The notes below the pieces were generated by a model. It was not told where the DNA came from. It saw only the letters and a program-made list of their open reading frames with translations, and ran no database searches. Positions 17,052-26,094 of a stretch of DNA of 46,581 nt are shown piece by piece; within the stretch, counting starts at the first letter, position 1; every line of letters starts with the position of its first letter. The stretch is from assembly GCA_036403235.1 (NCBI GenBank), contig DASWRI010000022.1, forward strand, positions 1 to 46,581. The letters are read 5' to 3'. A program made the translations under genes and the position numbers. The DNA comes from JBGTFE01 sp036403235 (GTDB lineage Bacteria > Acidobacteriota > Blastocatellia > Pyrinomonadales > Pyrinomonadaceae).

Positions 17052-17108
17052 AAGTGAGAATTGAGAACTAAGAATTATTAACAATTCTTGCCTCTCATTT
17101 CTCATTTT
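17052..17108. repeat. short-tandem-repeat palindrome, heptamer words
   Basis: Left words AGTGAGA, ATTGAGA, ACTAAGA (period 7) mirror TTCTTGCC-TCTCATT-TCTCATT on the right, with an inner AGAATT/AATTCT hairpin. It is followed by a T-run, so it may also terminate the tRNA transcript. Confidence 0.75.
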
Positions 17109-17128
17109 TTATTTTTTCGATTATCCAA

Positions 17129-17941
17129 ATGCAGAAAATCACGGGCCGCGACAATCAAAAAATCAAATTTGCCCGAAAGGTGCGCGACCGCAAAACCGAA
17201 GATTTGATTTTTGTCGAAGGCGCGCGGCTGGCTGAAGAAGTTTTGCGCTCCGATTTGAAAATTTCCGATGTTTTTTTTACCGAAAATTTTGCATCCACGA
17301 CGCGCGGAAAGGTTTTTCTGCAAACGGCGGCAAAGTTTAATCTGACGGAAGTTGCCGCAAACATTTTTGAGTCGATTTCGGATACGAAACATTCGCAGGG
17401 CGTCGCCGTCATCGCCGAAAAACCGGAAACGGGCAAAAATGTTATCGAAGCCGCATTCGAAAAAAAGAAGCGCCGATTTCCGCTCGTCGTTCTGGTTCAC
17501 GAAATAAACAATCCTTCAAATTCGGGCGCGATTTTGCGAACCTGTGAAGCCGCTGGAGTTTCGGGCGTGATTTTGACCGAAAATTCCGCCGACGTTTTTT
17601 CTCCGAAAGCTCTGCGCGGCGCGATGGGCGCGTCCCTGAGAATTCCGATTTGGGCGAACGCCGATTTTTTTGAAGCTTTAAGCTGGGCAAAAGAAAAAAA
17701 TCTGATTTCGATTTGCGCCGACGTCAACGCCGAAAAAAGCTACGCTGAAATCGATTGGAAACAGTCGCGACTTTTAATTTTCGGCTCGGAAGCGCACGGT
17801 TTAAGTGCGAACGAACGAGAAAAAGTCGATGAAAGCCTGATAATTCCGATGGAAAACGAAGTCGAAAGCCTCAATCTGGCGGTCGCCTGCGGCGTGATTT
17901 TGTTTGAAGCAAAAAGACAATCGGGCGAAAGCGGTGCGTAG
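17129..17941 (+). CDS. SpoU/TrmH-family RNA 2'-O-methyltransferase
   Basis: A 270-residue protein with an N-terminal RNA-binding domain (about 1-95) and a C-terminal SPOUT methyltransferase domain. The three SpoU motifs are visible: NNPSNSGAILRTCEAAG near residue 127, FGSEAHGLS near 217 and IPMENEVESLNLAVA near 238. It methylates a ribose 2'-OH in rRNA or tRNA using SAM; it is closer in layout to rRNA enzymes of the RlmB/TsnR type than to short tRNA enzymes. The exact target nucleotide is unknown. Confidence 0.9.
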   Translation: MQKITGRDNQKIKFARKVRDRKTEDLIFVEGARLAEEVLRSDLKISDVFFTENFASTTRGKVFLQTAAKFNLTEVAANIFESISDTKHSQGVAVIAEKPETGKNVIEAAFEKKKRRFPLVVLVHEINNPSNSGAILRTCEAAGVSGVILTENSADVFSPKALRGAMGASLRIPIWANADFFEALSWAKEKNLISICADVNAEKSYAEIDWKQSRLLIFGSEAHGLSANEREKVDESLIIPMENEVESLNLAVACGVILFEAKRQSGESGA

Positions 17942-17950
17942 CACGAGAGA

Positions 17951-18021
17951 TTTAAAGTCTCAAGTCCTAAATTCCAAGTTTTCCGACTTGAGACTTAGGA
18001 TTTGAGACTTGAGACTTTTAA
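17951..18021. repeat. short-tandem-repeat palindrome between convergent genes
   Basis: Words AAGTCTC, AAGTCCT, AAATTCC (period 7) on the left are mirrored by TTGAGAC, TTAGGAT, TTGAGAC, TTGAGAC on the right, with a CTTGAG/CTCAAG core. It separates the SpoU methyltransferase and the PP2C gene. Confidence 0.85.
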
Positions 18022-18024
18022 AAT

Positions 18025-19662
18025 TTACGGCGTGACCGGCATATTTGAAACGTTTGAGTTTTGCGTATCGACGTTTGCGTTGGCCGGGACGACATTTGAG
18101 TTTGTCGGAACTGCCGGGTCGGTTTTATTTATCGACAAATTTTTCCTAAATGCATCGTAAGCAAACGAATTGTTTGCGATGGCGAGACCGGCCTCGATGT
18201 CCGTCGCCAGAACTTTACTGTTCACAGCGCCGATTTCAGCCAGATGATTTTTGGCATTGTCGAAAGAAGTTTTGGCTTCCGCAATTTTCCCCGTCAGCAG
18301 ATACGCGCGGCCTAAAAGATAATAATCTTCGGCGTTTCGGGGCGAAGCGGCGACGGCGTTGATAAAATTCTGAGGCGCGTCGTCAACCTTTCGGCGCGCG
18401 TCTTCAAAAGCCGTATAAGGAATATTCGGCGACTGCATCTGGGTTATCTGCGGCGCTACGACCGGCGGCTTGTTGTTCTGCATCCAGTAATAATACGCGC
18501 CCGCGCCCAGAACCGCGCCGATTATCAACAAAAGGAGCGACGAAAAAAGCTTGCCAAAAAATCCGCTTTCCTGATTTTCGTTTGTTTCGACATTAATGAC
18601 TTTCCTTTCCGGCTCCGCGTTGACGACGTTTTGCGCGTCGGACGCGGTCGTCTCCAATTTCGGAACAATCGGTTTCGTTTCAGCCGTTTCCGGATAATCT
18701 CCGGGCGTTGATTCTTCGGTTTGAGCTTGCGGCGCAACGTCATGCATCGAAAGATTCTGCGTCGGGATATCAGCTTCGACAGCTTCGGCATTAATCATCG
18801 GCGCTTCGTCGGCCATGTTTGCACGCGCGACGGCGATAGTCGGCTCTTCAAAGTCCGATTCAAAATCAGATTCAAAAGTCGAGTCCGGCTTCCCGTTTGT
18901 GCTTTGCTGCGCGGCCGCTTCGCCGACTTTGACGATGACGGCTGTCAGATTGTCTTCTGCGCCGCGCTCGTAACAGATTTCCTTCATTTTGCCGGCGAGC
19001 TCGGCGGCCGTTTGATGTGACGATAAAAGGTCGCGGATTTCGAAATCGTCGATATGGCGCGTGATGCCGTCCGAGCAGAGCAAAAACGTCGTGTTCGGCT
19101 CGAACATAATCGTTTTCATATCGATTTCGACCGTCGGCTCGGCGCCGAGCGCGCGGCTGATGACGTTTCGGCTCGGATGAGTGGCGGCCTGCGCGGGCGT
19201 CATCCGTCCGGCGCGAACTTCTTCCTCGACGACCGAATGGTCTTGCGTTTCGCGGTAAAGGTTGCCGTTTCCGTCAAGCCGATAGAGACGCGAATCGCCG
19301 ACGTGGCCGATGGTGGCGATGTTTCCCGAAACGTGCAGCGCGACGACGGTCGTCGCCATCGTCGAAAGCTGCGCCAGCTCGTGCGAAGTTTGAAAAATCG
19401 CCGCGTTCGCCTGCGCGATGGCGGCTTTCATTACTTCTTCGGCGTCGATGTTCGGACGGGAATTTATAAACGCTTCGCCGAGAATCTCGACCGCCATCTG
19501 CGATGCGACATCGCCGGCCTGCGCGCCGCCGACGCCGTCGGCGACGGCATAAACGCCGCGTTCTTTTAATTCCAAAAAAGAATCCTCGTTCTGAGGTCGT
19601 TTTTCGCTAAGTCCGCGGTCTGAAACTGCCGCCGATTCAATCTGAAAATTATCTTCCGTCAT
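18025..19662 (-). CDS. membrane-anchored PP2C-type Ser/Thr protein phosphatase (PstP-like)
   Basis: A 545-residue protein. Residues about 8-245 form a PP2C catalytic domain with the metal-binding aspartates in QNEDSF (Asp27) and VADGVGG (Asp42) and the late GAEDNLTAV motif. A low-complexity region follows, then a transmembrane helix at about 372-396 and an extracytoplasmic part with a TPR-like unit and an Asn/Pro-rich tail. It removes phosphate from Ser/Thr-phosphorylated proteins. It is last in an operon after FHA, PBP and RodA genes, the company kept by mycobacterial PstP. Its likely opponent is the kinase at 30694. The TPR-like extracytoplasmic part is unusual for PstP. Confidence 0.93.
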   Translation of the reverse strand: MTEDNFQIESAAVSDRGLSEKRPQNEDSFLELKERGVYAVADGVGGAQAGDVASQMAVEILGEAFINSRPNIDAEEVMKAAIAQANAAIFQTSHELAQLSTMATTVVALHVSGNIATIGHVGDSRLYRLDGNGNLYRETQDHSVVEEEVRAGRMTPAQAATHPSRNVISRALGAEPTVEIDMKTIMFEPNTTFLLCSDGITRHIDDFEIRDLLSSHQTAAELAGKMKEICYERGAEDNLTAVIVKVGEAAAQQSTNGKPDSTFESDFESDFEEPTIAVARANMADEAPMINAEAVEADIPTQNLSMHDVAPQAQTEESTPGDYPETAETKPIVPKLETTASDAQNVVNAEPERKVINVETNENQESGFFGKLFSSLLLLIIGAVLGAGAYYYWMQNNKPPVVAPQITQMQSPNIPYTAFEDARRKVDDAPQNFINAVAASPRNAEDYYLLGRAYLLTGKIAEAKTSFDNAKNHLAEIGAVNSKVLATDIEAGLAIANNSFAYDAFRKNLSINKTDPAVPTNSNVVPANANVDTQNSNVSNMPVTP

Positions 19663-19716
19663 TATTTTCTCCAGAGTTTAGAATGCCCGAACCGCTGACA
19701 TTGAATTCTAAAAGTT

Positions 19717-21396
19717 TTACCGATTCTCGTTTATCAATTCCGCTTCGACTAATCTATCAACCGAATTTCGATGAGAAAAAGCCATCAGCATTCCGAGCAT
19801 TATAAAACTCGTTATCAAGCTAAAACCGCCGTGACTGACGAACGGCAAAGTGATTCCCGTCATCGGCAGCGCGCGCGTGATGCCGCCCATATTGACGAGC
19901 GCCTGAAAACCGATAAACGCCGTCAATCCGGCCGCGCAAAGTTTGCTGAACATATCTCTCGCTTCGACCGCTGTCCGAATGCCTGCGGAAACAAGAGTTA
20001 TCAGCGCAAAGATTACCAACAAACCGCCGAAAAGTCCAAGTTCTTCGGCAATCGCGGCGTAAATGTAATCGGAATCGGAAACCGGAATCAGCTCGACGTA
20101 GCCGAGTCCTAAGCCGCGTCCGGTCGTGCCGCCCGAAGACAAACCGAACGTCGCCTGCGCGGGCTGAAAAGCGAGAATATCAAACCACGCGTCGACGTTA
20201 ATCGATTTCTGCAAATTCGGGTCTTCTTCAAGCATCTGCGGCAGATTCGGCTCTTTTTCAACCAGTTTTTTATAATAATCGTCGTAATCTTCTTTCCACC
20301 AATCGGTTTCCGGCGTCGGCGGATTAAAGCCGTCGAGCCACAAATGAAAGCGCTGCTGAATGCGGTCGGGCAAAACCTTTTTGACCGGTTTGGCGAGCGT
20401 CGGCAAAAGCGGAATTTTCGCCTGTGTGTCTTCCGGCAAAGCGCCGACGACCAGCACGCAAACCAGGAGAAGCACGCTTCCGATAAGCACGAATCTCTGC
20501 GGCAGACGCCGCACGGCGATAATGTAAAGCGTCACATAAACCGAGCTGAAAACCATCATCTGCCCGAAATCTTTCAGAACGAAAAACGGGAAAAACGGCA
20601 GCATCGCCATAAATAAAAGCGGAATCACGTCTTTGGCGCGCGGAACTCCCCAGTAAGTTCGCGCCAGATTTTTATACAAAACCGCTAAGATGGCCGCAAA
20701 TCCAATCAAAAATGGGATTTTAGCAGGCTCCCACGGCGTCATATTTCCGATTGATTTTCCCGCGCGCGAGGTTATCGCCGCCAAAAGCAGCGGTACAAGC
20801 GTTAAAACTACGAGCAGAAAACCGTTTTTTTGCAAAATCTCGAGCACGTCGTCGCGCCGGAAAAGCAAAATCACGCCGATTAGACACGCAATCGCGAAAA
20901 GCGGAATAATCGTTCGGCCCGAAAAAACGGTTCCGAAAAACGAATCTTCCGACGGGCGCGGCGTTTCCTTCGACAAATCGACCGGCGCTTTTTCGGTCGG
21001 CGGCAAGCCCATCATCTGTTTCTTTTCAGGCGAATAATTTTGCTGTATGTAATGCATCTGCGCCGTTTTGATTTTTTCCTGACGCGCTTCGGCTTTGTCT
21101 TTTTTCGAAACGTATTCCTGGTCGCTGAACAGGCGATACTGGACGGTCAGACCGATGGAAAAAAGTAAAACCGCCGAAGTGTAAAGCGCCCAGTTTCCCT
21201 GAAATTTGCCGAACCGGGCGAGAAAAATCGGCAGAATCGCGAGCAAAAAAAGTAGTGCGATATTTCTGAAGCCGGTCATCGTGGACGTTTCGTATCCGCG
21301 AATCAGCGCGCCGTAGTGAATGGCATAATGCGAGATTGCCGTTAAAAAGACAATCAAAAGCAAAATTACAATGTGTGATGAAGCGCGATTTTTCAT
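19717..21396 (-). CDS. RodA/FtsW/SpoVE-family glycan polymerase
   Basis: A 559-residue polytopic membrane protein of the SEDS family, which polymerises lipid II into glycan strands with a class B PBP. C-terminal signature SHGGFSLITSFIMLGML and the GLGLGYVELIPVSDSDYIYAAIAEELG segment are present, with the large extracytoplasmic loop between. Its start ATG overlaps the PBP stop by 4 bp (ATGA), so the pair is translationally coupled. An extra charged stretch of about 75 residues (about 85-160, Lys/Glu/Gln-rich) lies between early helices and is longer than in standard members. An in-frame extension to 21582 overlaps the PBP gene and was rejected. Confidence 0.92.
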   Translation of the reverse strand: MKNRASSHIVILLLIVFLTAISHYAIHYGALIRGYETSTMTGFRNIALLFLLAILPIFLARFGKFQGNWALYTSAVLLFSIGLTVQYRLFSDQEYVSKKDKAEARQEKIKTAQMHYIQQNYSPEKKQMMGLPPTEKAPVDLSKETPRPSEDSFFGTVFSGRTIIPLFAIACLIGVILLFRRDDVLEILQKNGFLLVVLTLVPLLLAAITSRAGKSIGNMTPWEPAKIPFLIGFAAILAVLYKNLARTYWGVPRAKDVIPLLFMAMLPFFPFFVLKDFGQMMVFSSVYVTLYIIAVRRLPQRFVLIGSVLLLVCVLVVGALPEDTQAKIPLLPTLAKPVKKVLPDRIQQRFHLWLDGFNPPTPETDWWKEDYDDYYKKLVEKEPNLPQMLEEDPNLQKSINVDAWFDILAFQPAQATFGLSSGGTTGRGLGLGYVELIPVSDSDYIYAAIAEELGLFGGLLVIFALITLVSAGIRTAVEARDMFSKLCAAGLTAFIGFQALVNMGGITRALPMTGITLPFVSHGGFSLITSFIMLGMLMAFSHRNSVDRLVEAELINENR

Positions 21397-23270
21397 TTTC
21401 TTTTCTTTGGCTGCGTCGTCTGCGGTTTCGGTCGGTACTGCTCGCCCAAAAGCCCAAGCTCCCTGGCTTTTAAAATCACGTCGGCGGCAATCGGCGCGGC
21501 GGTTTGGCCGCCGAAACGATTGCCGATGTCCTCGACGACGACGGCAATTGCGACCTGCGGATTTTCGAGCGGTGCGATGCATATAAACCAGCCGTCGGTT
21601 CGTTCATACGAAACGGGGTCTTGATATTCGACCAGCTCTCCGTTTTCGTTTTTTCGTTTTTTTGTAACCGTCTTCAGCCGACCGGTTTTCTGGTCGTAAA
21701 CGAGCGCCTCTTTTTCCGCCGTTCCCGTTTTTCCGCCGGTCGAAATGTTTGTTCCGCTTAATTTGCTCTTAACGACTCCGCCCGTTCCGCCCGCTTCTTC
21801 CGTCACGGTCGACATAATATCGCGAACTTCGGCGGCTTGCTGCGGCGTCAGAATCTGCGCGAACATCTGCGGCGGAACGTCCGCTTCGATGCGGGGCTTC
21901 ATCAACATTCCCTGCATATTTCCGGCGGCGGAGGCAATCAGAGCCATCTGAAACGGCGTCATCTGTCCCGCCAAACCCTGTCCCATTCCTTCCAGACCGA
22001 AATCGTAGAGCGATAATTTACTTCCCGTTACAATCGTCGAGCGCGTCGGCGAAATCGAGTTGGCAATTCGTTTGTTGCTCGCGTTCCAGATATCCGCGAA
22101 ATATCCCTGCGTCAGCGCGTCCTCGGGCGTATCGACCGGCGCGATGCCGACGAGCCGCGCCGTTTCGCCCATCCGGTCGCGCCCGAGCGCGTTGGCGAGC
22201 TGCGCGAAATATTGATTGCTGGAAACTTTGTAGGCTTCTCTGAGCGGCACGCTGACCGAACAAATCTCGCAGCTTCCGCCAGCGTCGCAAATCGGGCGAG
22301 AATTTTTGTAAGGCGTATAACAGTCGGGCGCGGCCAAATCGGGAAACATCAAATCCTGCTGTCCGGCGCGAAATGCCGACATCATCGTCAACGTCTTAAA
22401 GGTCGAACCGGGAACGTAATATTCGCGCGTCGCGCGGCTCAAGAGCGGCTTGTTCATTTTATCGCCTTCAAGCCGTAAATAACCTTCGAGCTTTTCCGCG
22501 TCGCTCAAAGCAAACGACGGATTCGAATACATCGCCAGAACGTCGCCCGTCTGCGGGTTCATGACGACGATTGCGCCTTTTTTGCCTTGCAATTGCTGCG
22601 CGACATAGGCCTGCAAATCGCGGTCAATCGTGATGCGCACGTCGCGCTGTTCCTCTTCGGGCTTTTTGATTTTAGTCAAAATTTCCCACGCTTCGGGCAT
22701 CGGGTCGGCTTCGGCTTTGTAAAGCGTGCGTTCGAGTCCAGGCGTTCCGCGCTCGGTTCCGAGCAGATGCGCCATTTCCTTTTCGAGCGCAAACGTGCGG
22801 TCGATCGTTCCGTCTTTTTCGACTTTGTAATAGGCGAGCGCGCTTCCGAGCTTGCCGGAACGGTCGAGCATCCAGCCGCGAAGACGCGCGGCGTTCGTCC
22901 GCCGGGTGCGCAAATCCTTGTAGCTTAAGGCCTGAAACTGCTCGTTGTTTTTGTCGGCGTAATACGTCCAGTAAACGTGAAAGCCGTAAACCGTCAGCGC
23001 CAGCGCGACGAAGACAAACTGCCAGATGCGAAGACTTCGATTGGTGACGGTCGAGGTTAATTTTCGTTTGACCTGTTTCGGCAGATTTTCTTCAAAAGCA
23101 AATTTCAGACGCGTGTTGCGAAGAAAAGACAGAATCAGAAAGATGAGCAAAACGGCGACGCCGATTAGATAAACCAGACTTAACCCGGCCGGCGTGCGTT
23201 CTAAAATCTGGCCGCCGAACCAACTTTCCGGTTTCCAACTAATTTGCAGGAAAAACAAAAGCAAAGTCAT
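21393..23270 (-). CDS. class B penicillin-binding protein (D,D-transpeptidase)
   Basis: A 625-residue transpeptidase. All three active-site motifs are visible: Ser289-T-F-Lys292 (nucleophile serine), Ser350-Ser-Asn352 and Lys514-Thr-Gly516. There is no glycosyltransferase domain, so it depends on a SEDS polymerase, which is the next gene. Two hydrophobic segments lie near the N-terminus (about 30-50 and 83-101) instead of the usual single anchor. A cysteine cluster (C317, C328, C334, C337) near the active site may form disulfides. It overlaps both neighbours by 4 bp. Confidence 0.94.
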   Translation of the reverse strand: MTLLLFFLQISWKPESWFGGQILERTPAGLSLVYLIGVAVLLIFLILSFLRNTRLKFAFEENLPKQVKRKLTSTVTNRSLRIWQFVFVALALTVYGFHVYWTYYADKNNEQFQALSYKDLRTRRTNAARLRGWMLDRSGKLGSALAYYKVEKDGTIDRTFALEKEMAHLLGTERGTPGLERTLYKAEADPMPEAWEILTKIKKPEEEQRDVRITIDRDLQAYVAQQLQGKKGAIVVMNPQTGDVLAMYSNPSFALSDAEKLEGYLRLEGDKMNKPLLSRATREYYVPGSTFKTLTMMSAFRAGQQDLMFPDLAAPDCYTPYKNSRPICDAGGSCEICSVSVPLREAYKVSSNQYFAQLANALGRDRMGETARLVGIAPVDTPEDALTQGYFADIWNASNKRIANSISPTRSTIVTGSKLSLYDFGLEGMGQGLAGQMTPFQMALIASAAGNMQGMLMKPRIEADVPPQMFAQILTPQQAAEVRDIMSTVTEEAGGTGGVVKSKLSGTNISTGGKTGTAEKEALVYDQKTGRLKTVTKKRKNENGELVEYQDPVSYERTDGWFICIAPLENPQVAIAVVVEDIGNRFGGQTAAPIAADVILKARELGLLGEQYRPKPQTTQPKKRK

Positions 23271-24412
23271 TTATTTTCTCCAAAATCGAAAGAAATTCTC
23301 TGTTCCGTCACGGGCGGCGAAGCATCGCCGTCAGGCGCTTCTTCCTGAAAAGTTTTCAACGATTCTTTTTCCGAAGCCTCTTCCTGAAAAGTTTTCATCG
23401 AATCAGCCGATTTTTCCGGTAATTCCGTCGCCACGGGAGATTCGTGTGCAATCTGCGCGACATGCGTGTTCAAAGACACGTTTTCCGTTTTGAGCTCATC
23501 TTCTCCGGCGATTATCAGTTGCGTTGCCACCGAGCTGTTCGGGAGCGGAATTTCTTCCGGTTCGACCGTCTCTTCAACTTCTTTCGGCACGTAGGTTATC
23601 GAAGCTTCTACCGTTCCGAACTTGATTTTATCGCCGTCTGTCACCGGAATCGCTTTTCCGTAGGCAATACGCTTGTCGTTGACAAAGGTTCCGTTGGTTG
23701 AGCCCGTATCGGCGACCAAAAGCTGCTTTTCGCCGTTTAAGACAAACGCCGCGTGAACCTTTGAAACGCTGGCGTCATCGATGTTCAGGGCGTTTTCCTT
23801 GGTTCGGCCGACGGTCTGCCGCTGGCCGCTCGAAAATGCGAGCTCGACGCGTTTAGATTTGTCGCCCGTCTTGAATTCGACGATGTAAATTTCCTTTTCC
23901 TCAGCCGCCGGCGCGATTTCCGGCAGAGGAGCGATGACGATATTTTTTAAGTTCGGAACCGTGACGTTTAATTCGGCTTCTTTTTCTTCGGCAAATTTAT
24001 CAAAACTCGCCAGCAGCTTGACGCCTTCGGTGAAATAATCGGGTTTTATTTCGAGCTTGAGCGGCGCGTAGGTGTGATAGCGATTGTCGTTGATATGGTC
24101 GATAACGGCGGTCAAAAGTTCGTATTCGAGCTTTTTCAACGCTTCTTCGGCATCGGTCGAAAATTTGTCCCACTGCATTTTGAGCTTGATGTTGTGCGGG
24201 ACAAATTTTCCTTTTTTGTCCAAATCTTTGACTTCCGAATCGAGCAGTTTTTTTAATCTTTCGATTAGCTCGCTCGTCGCAATGCTGCTCGAAGGCTTCC
24301 AGCCCCTTCCGGTAAAGCGGTCAAAAATGTCCCCGACCTTGGTCAGAGTTCCGCGCAAAAGCCAATCCACCGAGAATGATTTTTTGCTTGCTGGCGTTTT
24401 GTCTTGCGTCAT
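23267..24412 (-). CDS. FhaA-like protein: DUF3662-type N-terminus plus FHA domain
   Basis: A 381-residue cytoplasmic protein. Residues about 20-135 resemble the FhaA N-terminal domain (FVPHNIKLKM..., LKLEIKPDYFTEGVKL), and residues about 175-275 form an FHA phosphothreonine-binding domain with VGR at 201-203, SKVH at 217-220 and GSTNGT at 237-242. In mycobacteria FhaA recruits phosphorylated MviN to control wall synthesis; the same role is inferred here from the operon with PBP and RodA. The C-terminal tail has a tandem KTFQEEA motif with two threonines. It is first in a four-gene operon. Confidence 0.9.
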   Translation of the reverse strand: MTQDKTPASKKSFSVDWLLRGTLTKVGDIFDRFTGRGWKPSSSIATSELIERLKKLLDSEVKDLDKKGKFVPHNIKLKMQWDKFSTDAEEALKKLEYELLTAVIDHINDNRYHTYAPLKLEIKPDYFTEGVKLLASFDKFAEEKEAELNVTVPNLKNIVIAPLPEIAPAAEEKEIYIVEFKTGDKSKRVELAFSSGQRQTVGRTKENALNIDDASVSKVHAAFVLNGEKQLLVADTGSTNGTFVNDKRIAYGKAIPVTDGDKIKFGTVEASITYVPKEVEETVEPEEIPLPNSSVATQLIIAGEDELKTENVSLNTHVAQIAHESPVATELPEKSADSMKTFQEEASEKESLKTFQEEAPDGDASPPVTEQRISFDFGENK

Positions 24413-24728
24413 TTTATAAGTGTTTTTTTTCGGAAATGCTTCAAAGATAGATTTCGATGTAATTTTAGCCGAAATGTTCTACGAAATAAAGATAGAAATT
24501 GTTTGTTTTGTCCCGAAATTTATTAATTCTTCATTCAATCTGACCGAATTTTGTGATTTTGAAAAATTATTTACATTATATTGAAAAAAATGTTGACAAT
24601 ATATAAAAATTGTTTTACATTTCCATAGTTATCGCTCGCATTGAGAATGGGCGGGTATTTAATGAATACAATTAAATCCCACAAATCGAGTTAGTAAAAT
24701 CATCCCACCACGACGACAGATAAACTTA
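24413..24728. other. divergent intergenic region upstream of the pilin operon
   Basis: About 316 bp between the FHA operon and the minor-pilin operon. It is AT-rich and holds the sigma70-type promoter at 24593-24621, then a leader of about 100 nt before the ATG at 24729. The leader contains a weak GGGTATTT/AAATCCC pairing. No known riboswitch pattern was recognised. Confidence 0.6.
24593..24621 (+). promoter_or_regulatory. sigma70-type promoter of the minor-pilin operon
   Basis: Perfect -35 TTGACA (24593-24598), a 17-bp spacer and -10 TACATT (24616-24621). Transcription would start near 24628, about 100 nt before fimT-like. This is the best promoter match in the window. Confidence 0.75.
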
Positions 24729-25418
24729 ATGAAAGGCAACAAAAAAAATTCAGAGTTGGGGTTCTCGCTGGTCGAGCTTTTGATTGTGCTGCTAATCACG
24801 ATGATTATGATTGCAATCACGGGTTTCTATTTTCTGAATCACCAGAAGCTCTATAAGCCTGATGACCAATCTTTAAAAATTGTCGACATGCTGCAGGAAG
24901 CGCGCCAGAGGTCTCTGACGCAGCGCGAGACGGTGCGCGTCGAAATCGATTTGACCGACAACCTTATCAGGCTGATTGACGAAAATACGCCCGCGACGGT
25001 TAACGACGACCGTGAAATCAGAAGAACGACGCTTTTGCCGCAGTCCGAGGTCAAGCTTCAGCAAAGACCCGACGATATAAGCTACAATCCACCCGAGACT
25101 CTGCCCGCGCCGACCGCCGTTTTTACCACGAGCGTTTATCCTTCCAGTTCCACGCACAACGTCTGCACCATCCGATTTCAAAGCAACGGAACGGTTGTCA
25201 ATGCCGGAACCACCGCCGTCGGCGGCGGCGCGACCGTGACGGGCGTCACGCTGCATATCTGGGCGCCCAAGAAAACCAACGCAAATGAAGCTGATATTGC
25301 CCGCGCGATAACGATTATCGGCTCGACCGGTTCAATCAGAATGTGGGAATTCGACATCACGAACACGGGCACAAACAAATGGCAGGATTCGAGAAGAACT
25401 TCGGTCTACGGAAGTTAG
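24729..25418 (+). CDS. GspH/FimT-family minor pseudopilin
   Basis: A 229-residue prepilin. The prepilin peptidase site is Gly11|Phe12 in LGFSLVELLIVLL with the conserved Glu at +5 (Glu16), followed by the single hydrophobic helix and a beta-rich globular domain. It should be processed by PilD-type peptidase and sit in the tip complex of a type IV pilus or type II-like system. It is first in an operon followed by PilV-, PilW- and PilX-like genes. The Shine-Dalgarno is weak. Confidence 0.9.
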   Translation: MKGNKKNSELGFSLVELLIVLLITMIMIAITGFYFLNHQKLYKPDDQSLKIVDMLQEARQRSLTQRETVRVEIDLTDNLIRLIDENTPATVNDDREIRRTTLLPQSEVKLQQRPDDISYNPPETLPAPTAVFTTSVYPSSSTHNVCTIRFQSNGTVVNAGTTAVGGGATVTGVTLHIWAPKKTNANEADIARAITIIGSTGSIRMWEFDITNTGTNKWQDSRRTSVYGS

Positions 25419-25446
25419 ATAAATTTTTCATCCTTAAAAACTGGGA

Positions 25447-26082
25447 ATGAAGCTTATGAAAAGATGTAATTTTGGCAGGCTGACGTCGGGATTTTTCAAA
25501 AATCGTTTTTCAAACCGAAAAGAGCGTTCGGCCGGATTTTCTTATATAGAGGTAATGATTGCTCTGGTTATCCTGATGGTCGGCGTTTTGCAGATGGCTT
25601 CGGCTTTATCGGCAAATTTGCTTCGTTCCTACGAAACCGAAAAAAGAATTATCGCCAAGCAGATTGCTCTCTCGACGATTGAGTCGATAATTTCCGCGCG
25701 CGACATTGCGCGCACCGACGGTATTAAAAGCTGGGAGTCAATCGGCAATGTCGGGAGCAATCCGGTCGACGGCTCGCCGCGCGGAATTTTTCTGACCGGC
25801 TGGTGTCCGATTCGTGAAGAAGAAGGCTACGACGGCGTCGCCGGAACGGCCGATGACGGTTGTCCGGAAGGCTCGAGCTGCACCGTCACGGGATTTCCTT
25901 CAAATACGAGCGCGGTCGTTAAAGGATATCAGCGCCAGGTTGTCATTACCGACGTTGACGACCCCGAACGGCCGGCGCCGCAAAATCCGATTGCCCGTCG
26001 AAAAATCGAAGTGACGGTCAAGTATTACTACAACTCGGTCGCGCGCCAGGACGCCGTTTCGACGATAGTATCCAATTATTGA
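25447..26082 (+). CDS. PilV/GspI-like minor pilin
   Basis: A 211-residue prepilin with a long 30-residue leader; cleavage is predicted at Gly30|Phe31 in AGFSYIEVMIALVILMVG with Glu35 at +5. The globular part carries a short Asp/Gly-rich stretch (YDGVAGTADDGCPEG) with two cysteines that may form a disulfide. It matches the PilV position in minor-pilin operons. An alternative ATG at 25456 would shorten the leader by three residues. Confidence 0.88.
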   Translation: MKLMKRCNFGRLTSGFFKNRFSNRKERSAGFSYIEVMIALVILMVGVLQMASALSANLLRSYETEKRIIAKQIALSTIESIISARDIARTDGIKSWESIGNVGSNPVDGSPRGIFLTGWCPIREEEGYDGVAGTADDGCPEGSSCTVTGFPSNTSAVVKGYQRQVVITDVDDPERPAPQNPIARRKIEVTVKYYYNSVARQDAVSTIVSNY

Positions 26083-26094
26083 GGCTTTAATAAG

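Noticed and set aside
16804..17064. 86-codon frame across the tRNA gene
   Set aside because: It covers the cyclophilin end and the tRNA in a frame without coding signs.
24628..24728. Cyclic-di-GMP or other known riboswitch in the pilin leader
   Set aside because: No conserved core of any class I know could be aligned; only weak pairing is present.
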